Shown here piece after piece: positions 42,913 through 52,018 of a DNA stretch of 64,000 bases. The stretch covers positions 258,391 to 322,390 of the forward strand of contig CAZFCE010000002.1 of assembly GCA_964517605.1 (NCBI GenBank). Direction: 5' to 3'. The notes beneath the pieces are model-generated. The model was given only the letters and a program-made list of their open reading frames with translations, made no database searches and was not told the DNA's origin. The stretch is from J095 sp964517605. GTDB lineage: Bacteria; Chloroflexota; Anaerolineae; 4572-78; J111. Every line of letters begins with the position of its first letter. The first letter of the stretch is position 1. The position numbers and the translations under genes were made by a program.

Positions 42913-44643
42913 TTACGACTTTCTGGCAAAAATAAAAATATTAGGCCCCGGTCTTTGGATGTTAACAAAACCGGCATACGGCATATAAAAAGCATCCTGC
43001 TGATCAAACAAATTCCGGGGTTCAGTGGCGTCAATCGCTTCAAAAGACTTCAATGGCTGGTATTGCTGCCGCAGTAGTTCGGCTATTGGAGGCGGCAGAG
43101 TGGTGTACGCCGTTAAAGGAGACGTTTGGGTAATGATGTAATCCGGAAAGGCGTTTGTTTTTTGGCTGTTAAACTCAAACGAGTTGGTATCGGTGTTGTA
43201 ACTCCACTGGTTGTAGCCACGGATACTTCCATTTTGGAATTGTTCCAGTTGCACCCGGAGTTTTACGGCATCGGTTGAATCTGCCGGAGTAGTTTGTTTT
43301 AATGAATCCAGCGCAGGCTCCAGTTTGGCCTGCCCCAATACATCACCGGCCTGATAAATGGTGCTATTGTTGGGCAGGTTCCGGTTAATCCAATTAGCGG
43401 CTAACAGCCGGTTATCGGTTTGGCTCAGTAAGGTGTTAAATTTTATCACAGAACTAACCGATGGGTACAGAGTGATGGCAACTAAAATTGCCAACAAGCC
43501 GTGTTTTACATATGATTTAGAAATATAACTTCCCAGCCAATCGCCAGCAGTTACCACCGCCAAAGCCGCCGTAACGGAAAGGCTGGGAATAAGCGGAACC
43601 ATATACCTTAAAAAAACAGATGAACCGGTGGCAAAAACCAGGTAATAAGTTACCGGAAAAGCCAAAAAGATAGCCGCCTTTTTAGGGCAAAATTTTATAA
43701 GCAGCAATATACCAAACAGCGCAGCAACCAAAAACGGCCAGCCCAAACCATACCAAAGCGAATACCCCAAATGATATGACCAGCCCGAATAACCGGAGAC
43801 TTCATGTCCTTGCTGGCCCAAATCCACTTCAAACATAAACTGGGTGGTAAATTGAGAAAAATTAAACAGCGCAAATGGCGTACCCATTAAAAAAGCCAGC
43901 CCGCTAATCACTGCCGCACTTAAAATACGCCGGTCAAACCCCAGTTTCAAAATCCAACCTTTTTCTTCTAAAACATTAAAAAAATGAGCCGTTGCAATTG
44001 AGACCACCACCGCCCCGCCGGGATATTTGGTTGAGGCCGCCAGTCCAGCCAAAGCGCCGGCCAGCATGTAATATTTTATAGCTTTGGTTTGGTAGCTTTT
44101 CAGGCTAAATAACAACGCACCCATTACCCAAAATGCCATAGCCACATCGAGAGTTCCAAAATGCGAGTCGCGCACATGGAGAAACGCCAGACTCAAAAAC
44201 AACGCCGAAACCAGAGCGGTTTTTTTATTAAAAAGTTGGCTGGTTACGTGATAAATCAGCCAAACCGTGGCAACGCCAAACAGGGCGCTAAAACATCTAT
44301 CTATCAAATAGAAGTTGGTGGGGTTGGTAATAAACTCGGTCTCAAAGCCGGATACACCCGTGTATCGTCCGATAAAACGGCCCACTACAAAATACAACCC
44401 AAACAACCCAAAAAGTAAATAAAAATACAAATGAGGCCAGCTAAAATCGTGCGGATTAAAATCGCCTGTGCCAAATTTTACGGCGGTGTTAACCACAAAC
44501 GGCTCGTCGGGCCGGGCATTGGTATTGGGTAAGCCAAACCCAATGCCCCAGTACCTAACCAGAGCGGCAATAATTAGAATGACTACAAGCGCAGTCACTC
44601 TAAATTTTGAGGAGTTAGAAAACCGGGAGATTACCAACTGCAT
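42913..44643 (-). CDS. GT39-type membrane glycosyltransferase
   Basis: 576 residues from the ATG at 44643, five bases after the upstream methyltransferase stop; an in-frame TTG at 44685 is rejected because it lies inside that gene. About eleven helices. The first loop has the NARPDEPFVVNTAVKFGTGD acidic motif and PHDFSWPHLYFYLLFGLFGL, as in dolichyl/polyprenyl-phosphate-dependent transferases; HVRDSHFGTLDVAM and ASTKYPGG are conserved further on. It ends with a soluble extracytoplasmic domain of about 180 residues. It should glycosylate a lipid or surface polymer outside the membrane, using sugars made by the neighbouring enzymes. Confidence 0.84.
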   Translation of the reverse strand: MQLVISRFSNSSKFRVTALVVILIIAALVRYWGIGFGLPNTNARPDEPFVVNTAVKFGTGDFNPHDFSWPHLYFYLLFGLFGLYFVVGRFIGRYTGVSGFETEFITNPTNFYLIDRCFSALFGVATVWLIYHVTSQLFNKKTALVSALFLSLAFLHVRDSHFGTLDVAMAFWVMGALLFSLKSYQTKAIKYYMLAGALAGLAASTKYPGGAVVVSIATAHFFNVLEEKGWILKLGFDRRILSAAVISGLAFLMGTPFALFNFSQFTTQFMFEVDLGQQGHEVSGYSGWSYHLGYSLWYGLGWPFLVAALFGILLLIKFCPKKAAIFLAFPVTYYLVFATGSSVFLRYMVPLIPSLSVTAALAVVTAGDWLGSYISKSYVKHGLLAILVAITLYPSVSSVIKFNTLLSQTDNRLLAANWINRNLPNNSTIYQAGDVLGQAKLEPALDSLKQTTPADSTDAVKLRVQLEQFQNGSIRGYNQWSYNTDTNSFEFNSQKTNAFPDYIITQTSPLTAYTTLPPPIAELLRQQYQPLKSFEAIDATEPRNLFDQQDAFYMPYAGFVNIQRPGPNIFIFARKS

Positions 44644-44648
44644 TTTTA

Positions 44649-45509
44649 TTAGCCGTTGCCGGGTGATTTTTGATACAACGCCCAAAACAGATCAAAACTT
44701 GGGTATGGAATGGGTAGATTCGCCGGGATGAGGTTAAATAACCGCGCCGCCGGTTTTTCCAGAATTGAATTTTTTAGCTTGTATTGCAACAGCGATTTGG
44801 CGTGATCGCCATTTAATTTTTTAGCGGGCCGACCACGCGCAACTTCGGTAAAACCGAACTGCTGCATTAATAAAGCCAACGTTGCCGGTGAAAAAAAGTG
44901 CAACACGCTGGGCGGGCTGTATTCGTGCCAGTTTTGGCCCATCAATTGCGCCATAAAACTATCTTTGTTCCAGGTTTCAATCAACCAATACCCGCCGGGT
45001 TGAGTGAGTTTGGCGGCGGTTTGCAGCGCTTGCCGTAGGTTGTAAAAATGGGGCAACACCTGAATCAGTGTTACCAAATCAAAGTGTTCGTCGGTTTTAA
45101 AGTGTTCCAGCGAACCAACCTGGATTTCAAGACCCAACTGCGTGCGTCCATAATTGGCCATAGCGGCGTTGGGTTCCAGCCCCAACCCGCACCAGCCAAA
45201 CGTGCTCAATCCCTTTAAAATAAAGCCCGCCGCCGCGCCCACGTCCAAAACTTTCCCCGGAGTCATGTAGCGGTTCAGCAGGCGGCCATACTGCTGGCTG
45301 TGAGCTATAATCAGGTCGGCTTCGCCTAAATAATCGGAATATCCCGCGCCGCCTTCGGTAAAATAATGATCGCCATAAACCCGCTCCAAGTGCTCAACGC
45401 CGTTTGTTAATGATACGTAACGGTGCCGGCAGGTGTCGCATTCGCAAATCCAGTAATCGTATTTTTTAAAAATCTGGCGGGATGAACTATCGCAAATTGG
45501 GCAGCGCAT
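44649..45509 (-). CDS. SAM-dependent methyltransferase with N-terminal zinc ribbon
   Basis: 286 residues. Cysteines at 3, 6, 24 and 27 (MRCPICDS ... CECDTCRHR) form a zinc-ribbon-like start. The class I methyltransferase core follows: motif I VLDVGAAAGFILKGL near residue 92, LGLEPNAAMANYGR, then DLVTLIQVLPHFYN and PGGYWLIETWNKDSF. Proteins of this build act on sugars or lipid-linked glycans in surface-polymer clusters. Nine bases separate it from the deacetylase gene upstream and five from the GT39 gene downstream. Confidence 0.87.
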   Translation of the reverse strand: MRCPICDSSSRQIFKKYDYWICECDTCRHRYVSLTNGVEHLERVYGDHYFTEGGAGYSDYLGEADLIIAHSQQYGRLLNRYMTPGKVLDVGAAAGFILKGLSTFGWCGLGLEPNAAMANYGRTQLGLEIQVGSLEHFKTDEHFDLVTLIQVLPHFYNLRQALQTAAKLTQPGGYWLIETWNKDSFMAQLMGQNWHEYSPPSVLHFFSPATLALLMQQFGFTEVARGRPAKKLNGDHAKSLLQYKLKNSILEKPAARLFNLIPANLPIPYPSFDLFWALYQKSPGNG

Positions 45510-45518
45510 GGTTTTGGC

Positions 45519-46511
45519 TCAGTAGGTTTCAAAATTCGGTTCGATGGCACGGTATCCGCCGGCCTGAGCCGTGACAGCGGCGGCATGCTGCCGCACCGGC
45601 CCAACCTCAAAGTGTTGGGTAAAGGATTTTAGCACATCGCTCACCACCCGGAGTTTTTTGGCGGCGGGCAGGTTCATAGCCGGAAAGAACGCCAGCTCTT
45701 TTACATCATCTCCGCCCAAAAAATCAAGCGGATGCAGCAGCAGCGATGGCTGAGTTTTAGTCAAGCGGCACAACGCCAGCGCGGTTTTAAAATAAACCAG
45801 CGCCAGCGGGGTTGAGTAAATACTCAGGTACAGAATATAACTCACGTGGATTGGAATTTTAAAGACGGGCATGGTGGTAACGGGTATTTCAATTAACCGG
45901 CTATCGGCCAATTGCCAGCGATAGGGTTTGTTGGGACGCATGCCATCCTTGAGCGTGCCAAATAATTTTTTGCGTTCTTCCTTTTCCTCCGGGCTTAGTT
46001 TGGCGGTCATAAAATAATAAGCTCGCGCCAAAGGGCCAAGATAGGTGGGAAAGGTTGAACAATCGTACAGGTAGCCGCGTTTGGTTAACACCCGCAGCGT
46101 GGCATTAGACAAGCTAAAGCCCGGCCCCCGAAAGCCGCGCGGTTTATGCCCCGTAACGCGCTCAATCTGCTCTTCGGCCTGGGCTAAATCCGTCTCAATT
46201 TGCTCCTCGGAGTAAAGGTGCAGCCATTGTTCGTGTTTAAAGGAGTGGTTGCCAATTTCGTGCCCGGCCTGGGCAATGGCCCGCAGAGCGGCGTGGTTTT
46301 TTTCCAGAGCGGCATCCTGCCCCACAATAAAAAAAGTAATCTTCAGGTTGCGTTCTTCCAGAAAGCGCAACACGCGCGGCACCACAATATCCAGATAAGA
46401 GGGATAGCTTTCCCACCCCGGATCGCCGTGCGTTTTCATGTACGACCATTGATTGTCGAGGTCCAGCGATAGGCTGGCCACAGGTTTGTTAGGTTTGGAG
46501 TTTGCGTTCAT
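45519..46511 (-). CDS. Polysaccharide deacetylase family protein (NodB homology)
   Basis: 330 residues. The NodB domain begins at SLSLDLDNQW (catalytic-base and first metal Asp), continues with LKITFFIVGQDA, the zinc-binding HEIGNHSFKHEQW (two His), then RGFRGPGFSLS (Arg/Pro motif) and LLLHPLDFLGG (last His motif). No signal peptide is seen, so it resembles the PuuE/cytoplasmic branch that acts on soluble or lipid-linked sugars. It is the first gene of the seven-gene surface-glycan operon and presumably trims an acetyl group from an intermediate. Confidence 0.87.
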   Translation of the reverse strand: MNANSKPNKPVASLSLDLDNQWSYMKTHGDPGWESYPSYLDIVVPRVLRFLEERNLKITFFIVGQDAALEKNHAALRAIAQAGHEIGNHSFKHEQWLHLYSEEQIETDLAQAEEQIERVTGHKPRGFRGPGFSLSNATLRVLTKRGYLYDCSTFPTYLGPLARAYYFMTAKLSPEEKEERKKLFGTLKDGMRPNKPYRWQLADSRLIEIPVTTMPVFKIPIHVSYILYLSIYSTPLALVYFKTALALCRLTKTQPSLLLHPLDFLGGDDVKELAFFPAMNLPAAKKLRVVSDVLKSFTQHFEVGPVRQHAAAVTAQAGGYRAIEPNFETY

Positions 46512-46771
46512 TTTTGCGTTTTCAGTGTGGTAGTTTGGCTAAAAAAGGCAGACTGATTAATATGGGCGTGACAATTCTATAATAGGGTTAACGCACCCGG
46601 TTATTAACCAAACACTACCAAAAGGATTAATTTTTAAAATTTTTGAGACTTTTATAGTATAACAAACAACAATGTGAGTTGAATTTAAAAAATATTAGCA
46701 AATAGTTAGAACCTTATTTTTAAGGTTTGGGCTGTTGTGTTTATCTTGATTATGAATTAAACTTCGTTCTC
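46512..46771. other. AT-rich divergent spacer between glycan operon and kimA
   Basis: No gene. The stretch must hold the divergent promoters of the deacetylase-led operon (minus) and of the potassium transporter (plus). TATAGTATAACAAACAAC around 46653-46670 is the most promoter-like sequence, but no confident -35/-10 pair was assigned. The transcribed leader hairpins at 46772-46827 are listed separately. Confidence 0.4.
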
Positions 46772-46827
46772 AATGTGGCAACTGTTCACCATGTGACGTG
46801 AACTCAGGTGATTTGCCACATTTTTTA
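46772..46827 (+). promoter_or_regulatory. Nested hairpin with T-run in the kimA leader (possible attenuator)
   Basis: The outer stem AATGTGGCAA (46772-46781) / TTGCCACATT (46813-46822) is followed by T6, and the inner perfect hairpin GTTCAC (46784-46789) / GTGAAC (46798-46803) sits inside it. It looks like an intrinsic terminator lying 25 bases before the kimA start. TGAACTCAGGTGA within it (46799-46811) is repeated as TGAACCCAGGTGA (46833-46845) over the ribosome-binding site. In Bacillus kimA is controlled by a c-di-AMP riboswitch; no ydaO-type consensus was recognised here. Confidence 0.5.
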
Positions 46828-46852
46828 TTAATTGAACCCAGGTGAGGAGAGA

Positions 46853-48688
46853 ATGTCAACTAATGTTAAACGTTATCTGATTGGGTTGCCACTGCACAGC
46901 GCGCGCATGAGCCACGAGCGGCTGAGCAAAGTGCAAGCGCTGGCGGTTTTATCGTCCGATGCGCTGTCGTCGGTGGCGTATGGTACCGAAGAAGTTTTGC
47001 TGGTGTTGGTTTTGGCCGGCACCGGCGCGTTGGGGCTAAGCTGGCCCATCGCTATTGCTATTGGCACCCTAATGTTGATTGTGGCCGCGTCTTATTACCA
47101 AACAGTTCACGCTTATCCCACTGGCGGTGGCTCGTACACCGTTTCAAAAGAAAACCTGGGCGCGCTCCCCAGCCTCACCGCCGGCGCGGCCCTGCTCACC
47201 GATTATATTTTAACGGTGGCGGTGAGTATTTCGGCGGGGGTGGCAGCCATCACCTCGGCAGCGCCGCAACTGGAGCCGTTCCGGGTAGAAATTGCGCTGG
47301 TAGCAATTGCAATCATCACGCTGGTAAACCTGCGTGGGCTACGCGAATCGGGCCGGGTGTTTGCCATCCCCACTTACTTTTTTGTGGTGATTATTTACCT
47401 GCTTATCGCAGTTGGTTTATTTCGATGGCTTTTTGGCGGGCTAACCATTGTCCAACCCGACCATGTTGATACGACAGCCGCCCAAAATTTAACCATCTTT
47501 CTCCTGCTACGGGCGTTTTCCTCCGGCTGCACGGCCATGACCGGGGTTGAGGCCATCAGTAACGGCGTGACGGTGTTCAAAGCCCCCGAATCTGACAACG
47601 CCGGCAAAACGCTGCTGTGGATGGCCGGTATTCTGATCAGCATGTTTTTGGGCATTGCATTTTTGGTGCATCAAATTGGCATTACCCCCAAAGAATCCGA
47701 AACCGTTATTTCGCAGTTGGGCCGGAGCGTTTTTGGCGTTGGCATTCTTTATTATATGTTGCAAGCGGCCACAGCGCTGATTTTATTGCTGGCAGCCAAC
47801 ACCAGCTATTCCGATTTTCCCCGGCTGGCCATGTGGATGGCGCACGACCGCTTTTTGCCCCGGCAGTTTGCCAACCTGGGCGACCGGTTGGTTTACGCCA
47901 ACGGCATTTTGGTGCTGGGCGCGGTAGCCGGGTTGCTGGTAATTATTTTTGGGGCGCAAACTCATGGCTTGATTCCGTTGTACGCGGTGGGGGTATTTTT
48001 ATCCTTTACGCTTAACCAGGCCGGTATGGTGCGCCACTGGTTTAAGTTGCGCACCCCTGGCTGGGAGCGTTTGGCGTTAATCAACGGTACGGGTGCTACG
48101 GTTACAGCGATTGTGCTGGTGGTAGTGGCCATCACCAAGTTTGTGCATGGGGCCTGGTTTATTCTATTACTGATTCCCATTCTGGTTCTTTGTTTTCAGG
48201 CCATTCATCGCCATTACGAGGATGTTACGCAGCAGCTTTCGCTAGAAAACCGCTGGCCCACGCCGGTGCAACGGCATGCTATTGTGGTGCCGGTGGCAGG
48301 CCTGCATCGCGGGGTGCTAAAGGCGGTACGTTACGGCCAGATTTTGGGCGGTGAATTACACACGGTTACGGTTGAAATTGATGCCGAGCAAACGGCGCGG
48401 TTAAGCCGCCAGTGGCACGAAGCCCTGCCCGATGTGCCGTTAGAGATTTTGCCATCGCCGTACCGGTCGGTTACGGAGCCTTTGCTGGAATTTATTGACA
48501 ACTTTGTACAGGAAGAAGGTGATTACGTGACCGTGTTGATGCCGGAGTTTGTGCCGGCCCGGTGGTGGCACCATTTGCTGCACAACCAAACGGCCTGGGC
48601 GTTGAAACTGGCGCTGTTATATAACCGGCGCGGTTGGAAGGGCCGCTTTTACATTCTCACCGATGTGCCATTTTATTTAAGCCGGTAA
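46853..48688 (+). CDS. kimA: KimA-type potassium transporter (APC superfamily)
   Basis: 611 residues from the ATG at 46853, preceded by AGGTGAGGAGAGA; an in-frame TTG at 46832 would put that site inside the gene. About twelve helices. It resembles Bacillus KimA (YdaO) along its length: KVQALAVLSSDALSSVAYGT, AYPTGGGSYTVSKENLG, DYILTVAVSISAGVAAITSA, LLRAFSSGCTAMTGVEAISN, LVLAANTSYSDFPRL-like segment in helix eight, and the cytoplasmic C-terminal domain of about 160 residues (VVPVAGLHRGVLKAVRYG, RWWHHLLHNQTAWALKLALL) that binds c-di-AMP in the Bacillus protein. It should import K+ with protons. Some databases would call it an amino-acid permease. Confidence 0.85.
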   Translation: MSTNVKRYLIGLPLHSARMSHERLSKVQALAVLSSDALSSVAYGTEEVLLVLVLAGTGALGLSWPIAIAIGTLMLIVAASYYQTVHAYPTGGGSYTVSKENLGALPSLTAGAALLTDYILTVAVSISAGVAAITSAAPQLEPFRVEIALVAIAIITLVNLRGLRESGRVFAIPTYFFVVIIYLLIAVGLFRWLFGGLTIVQPDHVDTTAAQNLTIFLLLRAFSSGCTAMTGVEAISNGVTVFKAPESDNAGKTLLWMAGILISMFLGIAFLVHQIGITPKESETVISQLGRSVFGVGILYYMLQAATALILLLAANTSYSDFPRLAMWMAHDRFLPRQFANLGDRLVYANGILVLGAVAGLLVIIFGAQTHGLIPLYAVGVFLSFTLNQAGMVRHWFKLRTPGWERLALINGTGATVTAIVLVVVAITKFVHGAWFILLLIPILVLCFQAIHRHYEDVTQQLSLENRWPTPVQRHAIVVPVAGLHRGVLKAVRYGQILGGELHTVTVEIDAEQTARLSRQWHEALPDVPLEILPSPYRSVTEPLLEFIDNFVQEEGDYVTVLMPEFVPARWWHHLLHNQTAWALKLALLYNRRGWKGRFYILTDVPFYLSR

Positions 48689-48711
48689 GCCGGCCAGAGC
48701 GCAACAAAAAA

Positions 48712-48752
48712 GGCGGTGGTTTTGGGCCGCACAATACTCCAAAACCACCGCC
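48712..48752. terminator. Bidirectional terminator after kimA
   Basis: Perfect 14-base stem GGCGGTGGTTTTGG / CCAAAACCACCGCC around a 13-base loop, with an A run on the left. It lies between the convergent kimA and hybrid kinase genes. Confidence 0.85.
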
Positions 48753-48786
48753 GGGGTTAAATCCTCTTTTTAGCCGGGTTCAGGCG

Positions 48787-50757
48787 CTAAACTCCGGCAT
48801 TGTACAAATCATCGTTAAACTGAACCTGGCACGTAACCCCGGCACCGGCCTCGAACGTAACCCGCCCCTGAAGTTGATGTTCGCCAATATTGAAAACTGT
48901 TTGCAACCCCAACGTGCTGCTGCCCCTAAAATCAAACCCAGGCGGAACCCCCACGCCGTTATCGGCAATCTCCAGCCAAATTGAGCCATCCCGTTTGGCA
49001 AGCGAAATCCGCACCTCGCCGTCACGGTTGTTGGGAAAAGCGTGCTTGAGCGCGTTAGAAATCAACTCGTTGATGATTAGCCCGCAGGGAATGGCCGTAT
49101 CAAGCAGAACAGGCACGTACTCCAGGTTTAACACCACCGAAATTTGCTGCGGCTGGATTTGATAGCCATCTAACAACAAGGATACCAGCTCGCCAATGTA
49201 TTCCTTTAAATCAATACTCGATAAATTTTGCGCCTGGTAAAGTTTTTGGTGCACCAACGCCATGGCGTAAATTCTGTTTTCCATTTCTTTAAAAGAGTGC
49301 AAAATGTGCGGATCGTGGGCCTGTGCGGCGTGCAGTTCCAAAAACGAGGCGATAACCTGCATATTATTTTTGGTGCGATGGTACAGTTCGCGCAGCAAAA
49401 TTTCTTTTTCAGCCAGGTTGGCCTTGATTTGCTGCTCGCGTTGTTTTTGCTCGGTGATGTCACGGATAACGTTTAAAACCAGGTTATCACTAACTTTCAC
49501 GTAATCGGCCAGTTGCCATTTATCTTCGGCGGTGGTTTGCAGCCGGTAGCACAGTTCGGTTTGCTGCGGTTCGCCGGTTGCAAAGGCGCGTTTTACTTTG
49601 GCTGCCGGCTCGGTAACGTGATTAAAAAACAACTCGACGGGCGTTCCCAAGAAGTTTTCAATTTTGTTTTCGGTCCAAACTTTGGCCGCCGTGTTAACCT
49701 GGGCCATGATAATCCGACCATCGGCCTGCAATTCCCACAAAATGGCGGCATCGGGAATTGAAGCAAAGGTTCGCCTGAAGGTTAATTCGCTCTGGCGCAG
49801 CGCGGCTTCGGCCTGACGGCGCTCGGTAACGTTGCGCACAATCGCCAAAACTTCTTCTTTGCCGCTGACCACCAGCCGGGTTTCGAAATCCTGCACGCCC
49901 CGTTTTACTGGAAGATTAAACTCAAACATCTGAATCTGCCCGGTATCCAGCGCTTTATTGATGTGTTCTAAAATGAGGCTTGAAATTGCGGGCGGCATTA
50001 CGGCGGTAATTTGGCTGCCAATTACCTGCTGCGGCTCTAAAACCAGGTCTTCGGTGAGGCTGGCCCTAAAATCAATAATCAGGCCGTTGCGCATCATTCT
50101 GAACATCAGGTCGGGGATGGCTTTGAAGATGGCCCGGTTTTTAAATTCGCTTTCGCGCAGCGCGACCTCAACCTGTTCACGCTCGACAATTTGCGCTTTG
50201 AGGCTGGCGTTGGCATGCGCCAGTTGAGCGGTGCGCTGTTGCACCCGCAGCTCCAGTTCGGAATGGGCGGCCCGCAACGCGGCCTCGGCCTGGTTGCGCT
50301 CGGCTATCTCCTGCTGCAACTGAACGTTTTGCGCCTCCAGTTGCCGGCGCATGGCGTGAATACCCAAATGCGTTTTTACCCGGATGCCCACTTCTTCTAA
50401 CTGAAGCGGTTTGGTAATGTAATCCACCCCGCCGGCGTTAAACCCAATCACCTTGTTATCGGTTTCGGCCAGGGCGGTCATAAAAATCACCGGGATTTCC
50501 TCGGTGAGCGGCTCGGCTTTAAGGCGGCGGCAGGTTTCAAAGCCATCAATGCCGGGCATGCGCACATCCAGCAAAATCAGGTCGGGCCGGGCGTAACGGG
50601 CTTTTTCCAGCGCGCTTTCGCCATCTTGCGCCACCGAGATGTTAAACCCTAATCTGTTTAAATACTTGGAAATCAGCCCCAGGTTAAGAGGCGTGTCATC
50701 CACTATCAGGATGGTATATCCATGAAAATCCAGTTCCGGGTGAGCAGGACTGTTCAT
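48787..50757 (-). CDS. Hybrid response regulator / PAS / HisKA_2 histidine kinase
   Basis: 656 residues. The N-terminal receiver (1-130) has ILIVDDTPLNLG, phospho-Asp in LILLDVRMPGIDG, MTALAETD and YITKPLQLEE. A coiled coil follows (about 135-210), then two PAS domains (215-330 and 335-450) and a HisKA_2-type kinase core with ELYHRTKNNMQVIASFLEL (phospho-His in the YHRTKNN motif). The ATPase N-box is IINELISNALKHAFPNN, with LEIADNGVGVPPGF. HWE/HisKA_2 kinases commonly signal to detached output proteins. No partner gene is adjacent. Confidence 0.9.
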   Translation of the reverse strand: MNSPAHPELDFHGYTILIVDDTPLNLGLISKYLNRLGFNISVAQDGESALEKARYARPDLILLDVRMPGIDGFETCRRLKAEPLTEEIPVIFMTALAETDNKVIGFNAGGVDYITKPLQLEEVGIRVKTHLGIHAMRRQLEAQNVQLQQEIAERNQAEAALRAAHSELELRVQQRTAQLAHANASLKAQIVEREQVEVALRESEFKNRAIFKAIPDLMFRMMRNGLIIDFRASLTEDLVLEPQQVIGSQITAVMPPAISSLILEHINKALDTGQIQMFEFNLPVKRGVQDFETRLVVSGKEEVLAIVRNVTERRQAEAALRQSELTFRRTFASIPDAAILWELQADGRIIMAQVNTAAKVWTENKIENFLGTPVELFFNHVTEPAAKVKRAFATGEPQQTELCYRLQTTAEDKWQLADYVKVSDNLVLNVIRDITEQKQREQQIKANLAEKEILLRELYHRTKNNMQVIASFLELHAAQAHDPHILHSFKEMENRIYAMALVHQKLYQAQNLSSIDLKEYIGELVSLLLDGYQIQPQQISVVLNLEYVPVLLDTAIPCGLIINELISNALKHAFPNNRDGEVRISLAKRDGSIWLEIADNGVGVPPGFDFRGSSTLGLQTVFNIGEHQLQGRVTFEAGAGVTCQVQFNDDLYNAGV

Positions 50758-50862
50758 TGTCTTTTCCTTATCAATAAACCGGAGATTATGCCGAAACTAT
50801 TATTATTATGCCATAAAGATTTGTTTTTTGCCGGATTTATTGTTGCCGGTATCAGTTGGTTT

Positions 50863-51729
50863 CTAATCCGGTTTTAACCCGCCGGATTGCCAGCGAAAGG
50901 TGCGGATTTGCGAGTTTTGGGCAAACGCGGGAATCAACCGGCTGAACATTAGCGAGAAATCCCGGCTGTTGCCGCTGGTGTAAAATGTGTGACCGCCGCT
51001 GTGGGTACTGTTATTTTGCAGGTTGTGACGCGCCAAAACGCGAGCAGTTTGGCGCGCAATCGCCGGCGCGGGGTCTATAATAGCAATTTTAGGGCCTAAT
51101 ATCCGCTCGATAACCGGCCTGAGAAATGGATAATGGGTGCAACCCAGCACCAACTGGTCAATACCGGCATTAATCAACGGAGCCAAATGCTGGTTAAGCA
51201 GGGTTTCGGTGGCAGGCGTGTCCAACTCGCCGGCTTCAACCGCCTGGGCTAGCCCCCAGCCAACCTGGGGCAACACCTGCACATTGCGCCCGTATTCGGC
51301 GGTTAAGCTGGCAAACAATTGGCCTTGAAATGTGGCCTGAGTGGCCAACACGCCCACAATGCCGGTGCGGGTTTGTTCTGTGGCCGGTTTTACCGCCGGC
51401 TCCATCCCCACAAACGGAACGTTGGGCCAAATAGCTCGCAGGTGATGAAGCGCCGCCGCCGAGGCCGTGTTGCAGGCAATCACAATAATTTTTGCGCCCC
51501 GGCTTAACAAAAACTGGCAGATGGTTTCGCCAAAATGCTGCACTTCGGCCAGCGAACGCGAACCGTAAGGCATGTGGGTTTGGTCGGCCACGTACAACGT
51601 ATCTTCGTGGGGCAACAGGCGAACAATCTCTTGCCACACGCTCAACCCGCCCACCCCGGAATCAAACACGCCGATGGGGCCGGTGGATAAGTTGGGAATT
51701 GCGTTATAATTTGGGGGTAAATTCTGCAT
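50863..51729 (-). CDS. murI: Glutamate racemase
   Basis: 288 residues from the ATG at 51729; a TTG 26 codons upstream would add an atypical extension. The family marks are IGVFDSGVGGLSVWQEI (Asp and Ser), YVADQTHMPYGSRS, the first catalytic Cys in IACNTASAAALH, the PFVGMEPAVKPA motif and the second catalytic Cys in LVLGCTHYPFL. It makes D-glutamate for peptidoglycan in the cytoplasm. The C-terminal 40 residues after IARQTARVLARH (NNSTHSGGHTFYTSGNSRDF) are usual for the bacterial enzyme. It supports a peptidoglycan-containing cell. Confidence 0.94.
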   Translation of the reverse strand: MQNLPPNYNAIPNLSTGPIGVFDSGVGGLSVWQEIVRLLPHEDTLYVADQTHMPYGSRSLAEVQHFGETICQFLLSRGAKIIVIACNTASAAALHHLRAIWPNVPFVGMEPAVKPATEQTRTGIVGVLATQATFQGQLFASLTAEYGRNVQVLPQVGWGLAQAVEAGELDTPATETLLNQHLAPLINAGIDQLVLGCTHYPFLRPVIERILGPKIAIIDPAPAIARQTARVLARHNLQNNSTHSGGHTFYTSGNSRDFSLMFSRLIPAFAQNSQIRTFRWQSGGLKPD

Positions 51730-51937
51730 TTTCTCGGCTCGGAATGGCCCGCCCGGTTGTTTGGTGGGCGGAGTAAAGTGATAATCTGGGTTTTGGTAGA
51801 TAATCAACTAACACCAGGAAATGATATACCGGGATTAAAAAATGGTAAAACGGTATCAAGAGATGATAAAATAGGGTTGCGAAACGGTTATTTCTAAGGG
51901 AACGGACTCAGCCGGCGGCAGCGCCCCGACGAATGAA

Positions 51938-51993
51938 AATTGTAGGGGCAGCCTGCCACCGTTGGGCGACCGCGAGGGTCGCCCCTACGCCAA
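51938..51993. repeat. Hairpin repeat upstream of a sensor kinase gene
   Basis: AATTGTAGGGGCAGCC is followed by the perfect hairpin GGGCGACC-GCGA-GGTCGCCC (about 51964-51984), and GTAGGGGC / GCCCCTAC closes the outer stem. It is related to the AATTGTAGAGGCGGGCC sequence at 4240, and similar elements are dispersed in Chloroflexota genomes. It lies just before the ribosome-binding site of the kinase at 52019. Confidence 0.6.
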
Positions 51994-52018
51994 AACGTTA
52001 TTATCAGAGGAGGCTACC

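Noticed and set aside
46512..46852. ydaO-type c-di-AMP riboswitch upstream of kimA
   Set aside because: Expected from Bacillus, but its conserved core sequences were not found in this AT-rich spacer.
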